From Planctomycetota bacterium (lineage in GTDB: Bacteria; Planctomycetota; Phycisphaerae; WQYP01), in NCBI GenBank assembly GCA_021798635.1, contig JAJZGH010000029.1:1-26207 (forward strand): a stretch of DNA of 26,207 nt, in the 5' to 3' direction. The translations under genes and the position numbers were made by a program. The notes under the pieces were generated by a model, which saw only the letters and a program-made list of their open reading frames with translations, had not been told where the DNA came from and searched no databases. Shown here piece by piece: positions 1 through 5,681 of this stretch (position 1 is the first letter of the stretch; every line of letters starts with the position of its first letter).

Positions 1-1
1 C

Positions 2-112
2 TTGACCGCCGGCGGAAGACTGTCCTACACACTTGGTAAAACCCCCAACCGAAACTGGGGTGCCAAACCAACCGACGCTCCGCCATCGTTGGGCCGATCT
101 TCGCAAAAATAA
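2..112 (+). CDS. C-terminal end of a probable GH92 alpha-mannosidase (partial, cut by window start)
   Basis: An open frame enters from the left edge and stops with TAA at 110-112, giving about 36 residues. They read ...GGRLSYTLGKTPNRNWG, followed by a DAPPS segment. A closing GG-x-L-x-(F/Y)-x-(L/M)-G-x-x-PN-x-x-WG stretch followed by an acidic-APPS tail is what I know from the C-terminus of GH92 alpha-mannosidases, which are exo-acting calcium-dependent enzymes that trim mannose from glycans. Only the tail is visible, so the catalytic residues cannot be checked. The gene converges on the ROK regulator next door, and a glycosidase beside a sugar regulator makes biological sense. No terminator was seen in 113-223. 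The family call rests on this short motif alone. Confidence 0.55.
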   Translation: MTAGGRLSYTLGKTPNRNWGAKPTDAPPSLGRSSQK

Positions 113-223
113 ATCTGCGACGGGCAGCGAGTTTCTGGCGTAACGGATCGTGCGGTCGGAGGCACACAGCGTTGGTTGCTGTCCAATGAAGTACAGATTC
201 CTGTGGATGAAATTTGCCAGATT

Positions 224-1465
224 TCACCCAGCCCAGTTCATCCTAGGCCCCAATGACTCAACAGTATGATAAATCGCCGCCGCCACGCCACCCCGCAGGG
301 TATCACCTTCCACACGAATTATTTGGCACCGTTGTGCCATTGGCTTCAGGGTCTTGGCGATGATCCTGGAATTTAAAGAAGCGAAGGCGTCGGGTGTGAT
401 TTCAAACATTCTGGAGCACAATGCTACAAGTTCCGGATCGAAAATATTAATTGCGGCCGCGACCCCTGTTGCCAGAAAGTCAAGTGTGGTCAGAAGCTGG
501 GCAGTCACGTCCAACTTGTTTTTGTGCACGGCGTCACGAATATCCTGAATGCTTGATCTGGTTCCCGCTGTTCGATTGACCAGTCGAGTAAACGCCGGAT
601 CGGTAGAGACCGTTTCCAGACAGCCACGTTTGCCGCATCCACAAAGTTCGCCATCAGCCTGAACGATGATATGTCCCAATTCCCCGGCCAAACCATGAGA
701 CCCGACCAGCAGGTCTCCATTAACCACGGCTGACATGCCGAATCCCTCATAGGTCCCGATCATGACGAAGTTTCTCACCCCGCGGGCCTCTCCGTAGACC
801 CGCTCCGCCAGACAGGTGGCTATCGTTTCATGCACAATGCGAGTTTCGACGCCCAGGGCGCTTTGAATGTCAACTCCCGGCTTTCGTCCATCCAGAATGT
901 GGAGGTTCGGAGCCAGGAGGCATTGTTGTGCGGCTGTATCCACATTCCCCGGTACGCTGATCCCGATCCGCAGTGTTCTTGCTTGCCCGGCCATAAACGT
1001 GCGAGCTGCTACAACCGTCTTATCGATCAGTTCGCGGTATGTGCCGGGGGTCGGAAAAGAGGCGATCACTGACGTCTTGTAAAGTCCGTCTATTCCTGCG
1101 CCGACAACGCGACAGTGATGGGGTTCAAATGCAATCCCGACTACCTGCGATTCCATGGTTGCCGTGCGGTACATCCGGCTGGGACGGCCTTTGCCATCCG
1201 GCGGAACAATACCCTGTTCTTCAATGAGTCCCAGTTTGATCAGCCGGGCAACGGCCTTGGATGCAGTGGGCATGCTGGCACCGGTAAGACGGGCTAGCTC
1301 TGCCCGTGACACAGTACCCAGTTTTTGAACAAGTTCGAAAACGCTGCGCTGGTTCACCTGCTTGATTAGTCGTGGCCGGCCGGATCGCAAAAGTGCGGCC
1401 TCTGGGCTCCTGCCGCGACTGGATTTTATTCCAGGATATTCCGTTGTTCGTTTTGCGCGTTTCAT
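224..1465 (-). CDS. ROK-family transcriptional regulator (NagC/Mlc/XylR-like)
   Basis: This 413-residue protein has an N-terminal winged-helix DNA-binding region at about residues 35-100, with the helix-turn-helix around VSRAELARLTGASMPTASKA. A ROK (sugar-kinase fold) domain follows. The ROK zinc site is intact: a GELGH motif followed by CGCGKRGCLE. The features that make ROK proteins kinases are missing. The usual DxGGT phosphate loop is replaced, and the catalytic Asp of the (N/D)DAN motif is absent (the equivalent stretch reads HETIA). It is therefore a sugar-responsive regulator rather than a glucokinase. ROK regulators usually repress sugar-uptake or glycosidase genes and release DNA on binding a sugar or sugar phosphate. 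Likely targets are the adjoining glycosidase genes (GH92-like fragment, GH31), but that is inference. The start at 1465 follows GGA nine bases upstream. Confidence 0.85.
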   Translation of the reverse strand: MKRAKRTTEYPGIKSSRGRSPEAALLRSGRPRLIKQVNQRSVFELVQKLGTVSRAELARLTGASMPTASKAVARLIKLGLIEEQGIVPPDGKGRPSRMYRTATMESQVVGIAFEPHHCRVVGAGIDGLYKTSVIASFPTPGTYRELIDKTVVAARTFMAGQARTLRIGISVPGNVDTAAQQCLLAPNLHILDGRKPGVDIQSALGVETRIVHETIATCLAERVYGEARGVRNFVMIGTYEGFGMSAVVNGDLLVGSHGLAGELGHIIVQADGELCGCGKRGCLETVSTDPAFTRLVNRTAGTRSSIQDIRDAVHKNKLDVTAQLLTTLDFLATGVAAAINIFDPELVALCSRMFEITPDAFASLNSRIIAKTLKPMAQRCQIIRVEGDTLRGGVAAAIYHTVESLGPRMNWAG

Positions 1466-1506
1466 GCAGGTAATCCATTCAAGTGTCCTCTGTCACAAGT
1501 TCGCCG

Positions 1507-1535
1507 ATGATAGCAGAGACGTCGCGATGACGCCA
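1507..1535 (-). promoter_or_regulatory. Possible promoter of the ROK regulator gene
   Basis: On the minus strand an extended -10 element TGCTATCAT (TATCAT at 1512-1507) lies about 40 nt before the ROK start codon. The -35 at 17-bp spacing is weak (TGGCGT), which is usual for extended -10 promoters. Called by eye only. Confidence 0.35.
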
Positions 1536-1544
1536 TGGCTAGCG

Positions 1545-1584
1545 CAACCGACCGACCCCGACAACCGACCTGACGCAACCGACC
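1545..1584. repeat. Three direct copies of CAACCGACC
   Basis: The 9-mer CAACCGACC occurs at 1545-1553, 1562-1570 and 1576-1584, at start spacings of 17 and 14 bp. The array lies directly upstream of the possible ROK promoter, so it could be a binding array for a regulator of that gene. It could also be low-complexity sequence. Confidence 0.45.
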
Positions 1585-1585
1585 T

Positions 1586-2154
1586 TGCACCAAGACATGG
1601 GGGCCGGGCGTAGTAATATTTCCGAAGCCTTGCGTCAATGGAACCAGCGAGTTACCGGGTTTAACTCGGCAGGGCCATGGAATACCAAGAAATGGTGGTT
1701 GCCTGACTCCGCCTGAAAAAATTGCCACGGCCAGATACCCTTGTTTCGGGGGCCTTGGCTCCCGTTGTCACGGAAAATTTCATGAGACAGATAAACCAAA
1801 TTCCTCGGTAAATAGCTCTACTCCAAAATGTGGCCGCAATAAACAATATTTGATGGGGGAGGGGGGAAACTAACACGCCCTCGACTTTGACATGGAGCGT
1901 GGCACCGGCACTCCCCCGGATGTCGCGCCGCTTCCGGTGCACCGAGGGGTTCACCTCAAAGATTGTCCGCCGGGCCTTGATCCGGGCAGCGGGGGTCCAG
2001 AATGGTGCGGTGAACGGAAAGAGAGAATTTTCCTGACGCCCCGCCATGTCATATTAAACTGTGTTTGATAAGTGCGTGAGCATAAATAATTCTTGATTGT
2101 TTTGTTTTTCGGACAAGGGGCACCGAAATCTTCGGGCACAAATTTTCAGAAGAC
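1586..2154. other. Noncoding stretch with no recognisable gene
   Basis: No frame on either strand gives a protein that looks real. The only local structure noted is a 7-bp inverted repeat with arms CGAGTTA (1648-1654) and TAACTCG (1662-1668), separated by a 7-nt loop and without a T-tract. Base composition becomes more AT-rich towards 2050-2150, leading into the promoter at 2155. Confidence 0.5.
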
Positions 2155-2183
2155 TTGACACGCGGTTGACGATTGCATATACT
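2155..2183 (+). promoter_or_regulatory. Strong sigma-70-type promoter P1
   Basis: TTGACA at 2155-2160, exactly 17 bp, then TATACT at 2178-2183: perfect -35, optimal spacing, and a -10 one base off consensus. Transcription should begin near 2190. The surrounding sequence resembles P2 at 2613 (both have GACTTGACA, an inner GTTGA and an AT-rich -10 followed by AAATAAA/AATAAAC), so the two may be duplicates or co-regulated. Confidence 0.7.
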
Positions 2184-2496
2184 AAATAAAGTTATGGATG
2201 TAAATACAAGTGCACGGAGGCTGCTCGAAAAAACAGCTTGTGCCGCATTAGGCCCAGATATTCCAGCTTAAGGATTTGACGGCTTCCGGAGCATTGGCGG
2301 GTGGCAGAGTTCTCAGTGTTTCATTAATCGGGCTTTACCCGAGATGGGCAGCGGTTGCTGAGTCGAAGGCAATACCGTGGTTCCTTGGCAAATTTGTAAG
2401 AGAGCCTGATGGAATCGAACGAAGTTGAAACTGAGTTAGGCGGATATTGTCTTATTCGGCGTCTGCATTCCGCCCGGTGGGTGGAATGTTGGTTTT
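2184..2496 (+). other. Predicted short transcript between P1 and a terminator-like hairpin; no convincing gene
   Basis: A transcript from P1 would run about 300 nt to the hairpin at 2466-2488. The only start codon near its 5' end is ATG at 2194, about 4 nt from the predicted transcript start. It opens a 25-codon frame ending at 2271 (MDVNTSARRLLEK...), with no room for a ribosome-binding site. A second frame without a good start runs to about 2430. Neither resembles a family I know. The unit could be a small RNA, a leaderless peptide gene, or a decayed gene that kept its promoter. Confidence 0.3.
2466..2496 (+). terminator. Terminator-like hairpin after P1
   Basis: Arms CATTCCGCCC (2466-2475) and GGGTGGAATG (2479-2488) pair over 10 bp, including one G-U pair, around a 3-nt GGT loop. 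TTGGTTTT follows. The stem is strong but the T-tract is interrupted, so this is a moderate intrinsic-terminator call. Confidence 0.45.
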
Positions 2497-2612
2497 CCGC
2501 ATCGGGGGATCGGAGTTATTTGTGGCCCCTTTCATATCGTCGGTGAAGTATATGGGGTATTGGTGCGGAGCGGGCGGGCTTTTTGGATTATCGACATGAA
2601 ATGACGGCGGAC

Positions 2613-2641
2613 TTGACAACCTGTTGATGTGGATATATAAT
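2613..2641 (+). promoter_or_regulatory. Consensus sigma-70-type promoter P2
   Basis: TTGACA at 2613-2618, 17 bp, then TATAAT at 2636-2641: a perfect match to the consensus at both boxes and spacing. The predicted transcript start is about 2648. The next clear gene is the PEP-CTERM protein at 2927, so its mRNA would carry a leader of roughly 280 nt. No terminator-like hairpin was seen between them. Confidence 0.75.
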
Positions 2642-2647
2642 AAACAA

Positions 2648-2926
2648 AGGTTACAAAATATGGGTCGGTCTTCTTGTAGTCCCCGAGTAAATTTGGGTGA
2701 GGGTTCGGCGATGGCAAGGGATCTTCAGATTCGCTCAAGTGTTGCCTGTGGAGTTAAGGATACTCGGAGCGAACTGCCGTTGGGACGGGGAGCAACGACT
2801 GCTGTTTCGGCAAAGGCCGGCTGGTTTTGGTTTTCTTCATGGAGCTTTCAACTCTACATTTGCCGACCGTGCGGTTGGCGTGGAGTGGGAGAGCAAACGT
2901 AATTCCTTTTTTTAGGAGACTACTAA
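2648..2926 (+). other. Long leader of the PEP-CTERM gene, with a doubtful small ORF
   Basis: This is the predicted 5' untranslated region from P2. One frame is open from ATG 2660 to a stop at 2902 (80 codons), and an internal ATG at 2711 has GAGGG seven bases upstream. The peptide resembles no family I know. Another frame ends at 2915 with ...LHGAFNSTFAD... VGVEW, which loosely recalls the H-(X)-DG tail of planctomycete prepilin-like proteins and may be a relic. The main function is probably untranslated leader. Confidence 0.3.
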
Positions 2927-3838
2927 ATGAGTAGCCACAGAGGTATCGTTTCATCCGCCGCCAGTTGCGGCAAACCGCAGCCCATTCGGTCAATGGGCAA
3001 TTTACGCCGCCCTCATAGGGAGCACGGGGGTTCTAGGATTTTTAGTCGTGTACCGTGCGCGTCGCTCTTGCTCTTGGCGGTGGGAGCGATCATGGCAGAG
3101 GGGGCTTTAGCTCGCGCTGATACCATCGTCGCGTCCGACAACGCCGGTAATTCACCGTACGTAGTGCCCGCCGGCAATACACTCTATGCGTTTTCCGGAC
3201 AGAACGGAGGCAGCGGGTTCGGACCCTGGTCTGTGCTTACGACCGCCGGTAGTGGCACGGGTGGTGATTTCATAAGCTCTAACACTTGGAGCGGCATTAC
3301 GCCGTGGTTTGACATCTGGAACTACGTCGGGGGCCAGACCACCGCAACGCGCCCGTTGAACAGCGGCTTATCAAGCGGTGAAACGCTTTCCTTTGATCTG
3401 GTGCTCAGCTCGGACGGCACTGGCGGCGCGGTCGGTTTTTATCTCTCTGATTCCGGTGGTAATCCCTTATTTAGCTTTTACCAGATGGGGAACACTTCAA
3501 CGGCAGGCTACGCCATGGACGCAAACGGCACGACAGCCGGCATCGGCGTTCAATACAACTTTCATACAGTTGATCAGATGGCGTTCACGTTGACGAGCGC
3601 CACCACCTACAATTTTGACGTGAATAACGCGCTGGCCTATTCCGGAACCATTTCCGATGCCACCGGCGGCATCACGCAATTGAATTTTTTCGTTAACAAC
3701 GGTGGGCCCTCGAGCGATGTTCAGTTTACGAACCTATCGATTGCTTCACCCGTTCCCGTCCCGGCCTCATTTGGGGTATTGGCATGCGGAGTAGGTGTGG
3801 CGTTGGTGCTCAACAAGCGCCGCCGGGAAAAGACGTAA
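2927..3838 (+). CDS. PEP-CTERM sorting-domain secreted protein
   Basis: This 303-residue exported surface protein starts at 2927 with AGGAG eight bases upstream. Its N-terminus is unusually long. Residues 1-25 form a leader ending [11 protein letters not shown] that is shared with the prepilin gene at 4246. A basic stretch follows, then a hydrophobic core at about 44-60 and a plausible signal-peptidase site after ALARA (residue 64). The mature part, about 65-270, is rich in Gly, Ser, Thr and Asn with alternating hydrophobics, suggesting an all-beta fold; no catalytic motif is seen. The C-terminus is a classic sorting signal: VPVPAS near 276, a roughly 20-residue membrane segment, then NKRRR. 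PEP-CTERM proteins are processed by an exosortase, which is not in this window, and end up at the surface or in extracellular matrix. Note VPVP rather than the common VPEP. The specific role is unknown. Confidence 0.85.
   Translation: MSSHRGIVSSAASCGKPQPIRSMGNLRRPHREHGGSRIFSRVPCASLLLLAVGAIMAEGALARADTIVASDNAGNSPYVVPAGNTLYAFSGQNGGSGFGPWSVLTTAGSGTGGDFISSNTWSGITPWFDIWNYVGGQTTATRPLNSGLSSGETLSFDLVLSSDGTGGAVGFYLSDSGGNPLFSFYQMGNTSTAGYAMDANGTTAGIGVQYNFHTVDQMAFTLTSATTYNFDVNNALAYSGTISDATGGITQLNFFVNNGGPSSDVQFTNLSIASPVPVPASFGVLACGVGVALVLNKRRREKT
2964..3002 (+). promoter_or_regulatory. Tandem-hairpin leader element, copy 1 (39 nt identical to copy 2)
   Basis: These 39 nt are identical to 4286-4324. They can fold as TGCGG/CCGCA (2966-2970 with 2975-2979, loop CAAA), followed immediately by GCCCATT/AATGGGC (2980-2986 with 2992-2998, loop CGGTC). 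The block lies inside the coding frame, 37 nt after the start codon, and encodes [12 protein letters not shown]. The match in looser form extends back to the ribosome-binding site. Function unknown: a cis-acting RNA, a conserved leader peptide, or both. Confidence 0.6.
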
Positions 3839-3971
3839 AGCGCGATGGCGTGGCCGCCTGCCAAGGTGTCAGGCTTGGGGCCTCTTTACTGCAGGGCATC
3901 TCTTGCCTTCGATGGTCAGGAACGTCCCTCGGAGGGCCTGGTTTTCCACGCGCAACTTAACTGCCTGTTGG

Positions 3972-4006
3972 AAAGCCGCGCGGTAATTATAAGGCGGCCG
4001 CGCTTT
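3972..4006 (+). terminator. Weak hairpin downstream of the PEP-CTERM gene
   Basis: AAAGC-CGCGCGG (from 3972) can pair imperfectly with CCGCGCTTT (3998-4006). There is no long T-tract, so termination is only a possibility. The remaining 3839-4088 shows no gene. Confidence 0.25.
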
Positions 4007-4088
4007 CTCGATAAGTGATTTCTCGAGTCTATGCTGGCCGACGGTTGGGGGGTGGCCTCGATTTGGAGAGCACAACAGTAGTTACTTT

Positions 4089-4232
4089 CTAGGAGCCTGT
4101 CCGAGTAATCCGCTGGAAAAGTCGTAAGTGCTGGAAAAACAAGGGGTTGCGAATTTCAAGGCCTAAATACGTAAATCCTTACAATCAAATGATTTAGGTA
4201 TTTTCAGGCTTGTTACTCGGACTGACTCCTAG
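4089..4232. mobile_element. MITE-like element with 20-bp terminal inverted repeats
   Basis: The ends, 4089-4108 and 4213-4232, are inverted copies matching at 18 of 20 positions. Each begins with CTAG at its outer edge, so the structure is most simply a 136-bp element with inner ends like GAGCCTGTCCGAGTAA flanked by 4-bp CTAG duplications. The IS5 group is known for YTAR target duplications, and CTAG fits. There is no transposase, so it would need one in trans. Inside are GCTGGAAAA twice (4112 and 4130) and a 7-bp hairpin CCTAAAT/ATTTAGG (4162-4168, 4192-4198). Its right end abuts GGAGG, the ribosome-binding site of the prepilin gene at 4246. Confidence 0.6.
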
Positions 4233-4245
4233 GGAGGTTGCCAAC

Positions 4246-5292
4246 ATGGGTAGTAACACACGCGTCGTCAGCTCCGCCGCAGGTTGTTGCGGCAAACCGC
4301 AGCCCATTCGGTCAATGGGCAATTCAGATAGTTCCAATATGGAACGAAAGGAATACAAAATGTCAGCCAACCCTTTATCTGGAAAATTGGTCGCTAACCA
4401 CCCGACAAGGTGCCTGAAGGTCAACGGGCGGGGCGGATTTACGCTCATCGAACTGTTGGTGGTCATCAGTATCATTGCCCTTCTCATTGCGCTGCTATTA
4501 CCGGCCTTGGCTAAAGCCCGTGCGCTGGCCGTCAGCGTCATATGCGAATCAAATCTAAGGCAATTGGGCGTTGCGTACTCGGAATATACGCAAAGCGAAG
4601 CTCCGCACGGTTTTGTGTTTAATTACATCGACCAAGGGGACGAAAGCTGGGTGGCGGCGCTTGGGCAAATATTCGCCAATACCCAAACCGATAATTATTT
4701 TCCACTGCCCGCTGCGTACCAAAAGTTACTTATCTGCCCGGCCACGAACATTCCCGGCCAAGGCGCGGGCGCGGAAGGAACTAACTTGGGGTTCGGCATT
4801 ATTGGGACCTCCACCGGGCCATTTCAGGCGGATTGGTGGACCGCGCAAAATTCGAGCACTCCCACCGGCTGGTGCAGTTACGACTTGAACGGTTGGATGT
4901 ACGATATTCAGGACAGCTCGCAATATTATCAGGCCAATGCGGCGGGTAACGCTGGCGTACCGGTATCGTCCATTCAGCAGTACTTCTGGAGCAGCAGCCA
5001 AACTCCGGCTGGCGGTCAGACTCCCTTATTCGCGGACGGCATCTGGCAGGACAGTTGGCCCAAGCCAACCGATCCCGTGCCCTCCAATTTGAACGGTGGT
5101 GTGATCAACGATCCCGTCAACGGCATTAACGCATATTGCATTAACCGTCATGATATGGCAGTCAATGTGGTATTTGCAGATGGCCACGCCGAACATGTGG
5201 CCTTGGGCGATTTGTGGACCTTGCACTGGTCGCCATATTTCACACCGCTCTCTAAAGGCGTTAGCCTCACATGGCACCCGTTCAGTTTCTAA
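4246..5292 (+). CDS. Prepilin-type N-terminal cleavage / H-X9-DG domain protein
   Basis: From ATG 4246 (GGAGG upstream) this is 348 residues. The first 26 carry the shared leader ending [12 protein letters not shown] second good start exists at 4360 (AAAGGA upstream), giving 310 residues with a more normal prepilin N-terminus, so both products are possible. The type IV pilin/pseudopilin signal is clear: GRGG then [16 protein letters not shown], cleaved after Gly64 of the long form, with the conserved Glu at +5 (Glu69). The C-terminal part contains [13 protein letters not shown], an exact H-X9-DG motif typical of the large prepilin-like families of planctomycetes. Such proteins are processed by a prepilin peptidase and sit in the inner membrane or a type II-secretion-like pseudopilus; their individual roles are largely unknown. 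The gene lies directly behind the MITE-like element, which may have altered its promoter. GH31 follows after 389 bp. Confidence 0.85.
   Translation: MGSNTRVVSSAAGCCGKPQPIRSMGNSDSSNMERKEYKMSANPLSGKLVANHPTRCLKVNGRGGFTLIELLVVISIIALLIALLLPALAKARALAVSVICESNLRQLGVAYSEYTQSEAPHGFVFNYIDQGDESWVAALGQIFANTQTDNYFPLPAAYQKLLICPATNIPGQGAGAEGTNLGFGIIGTSTGPFQADWWTAQNSSTPTGWCSYDLNGWMYDIQDSSQYYQANAAGNAGVPVSSIQQYFWSSSQTPAGGQTPLFADGIWQDSWPKPTDPVPSNLNGGVINDPVNGINAYCINRHDMAVNVVFADGHAEHVALGDLWTLHWSPYFTPLSKGVSLTWHPFSF
4286..4324 (+). promoter_or_regulatory. Tandem-hairpin leader element, copy 2
   Basis: Identical over 39 nt to 2964-3002, with the same two adjacent hairpins and the same encoded peptide. It lies 40 nt after the ATG at 4246; this gene has one extra Cys codon just before the block. 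In the 12 preceding codons the two genes differ at most bases yet keep several residues, for example Ser encoded by TCA in one and AGC in the other. Confidence 0.6.
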
Positions 5293-5681
5293 CAACCGTT
5301 TACGGGCCCGAGGGGAGGGGTGAAGGCGAGGGCCGTCCCGCGACGTGGCACCACGAAGTGGGGCCGGACTATCGGCTCCCCAACCCGCTGCGGGCTGCAG
5401 GAACGCAATGGTGGCCTTGCGCTTGGGGAGTTGCCGCGATAAACCATTGACAGGCGGTTCCAAACGCGCATTCTGTAATTGCAGTCGGCCGGTGGGTTGC
5501 TGGCTGGCTTGTTCGGTACCGCTTCGGAATTCTCTGCCGGTATGATGTGGCGTTTTGCTTGGTGGCCGGACAGCTGTATACGCACCCGGGAAATTTTGTT
5601 CTTGTGGATTTGATGAATCCCTGTTTACCGGTAAAACTACGTTTTGCCGCCTACATAAAAAATTTAATTGGAGTTCTATTC
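5293..5681. other. Intergenic region before GH31; no gene seen
   Basis: The 389-bp gap contains small GC-rich dyads (for example CCCGC-TG-CGGG near 5385) without T-tracts. A TTGACA at 5447-5452 lacks a convincing -10 at normal spacing. The GH31 promoter should lie here or further upstream, but I cannot place it. Confidence 0.4.

Noticed and set aside
1648..1668. Terminator or operator at the CGAGTTA/TAACTCG dyad
   Set aside because: Only 7 bp, with no T-tract and no nearby gene end or promoter; noted only as local structure.
2964..3002. A known riboswitch (cyclic di-GMP, glycine or cobalamin type) as the identity of the 39-nt repeat
   Set aside because: GGCAAACC resembles part of the c-di-GMP-I aptamer, but the second stem, tetraloop receptor and closing helix are absent, and the block lies inside the coding frame.
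5447..5479. TTGACA at 5447 as the GH31 promoter
   Set aside because: At 17-18 bp spacing the -10 would be ATTCTG or TTCTGT; the nearest better box is too far away.
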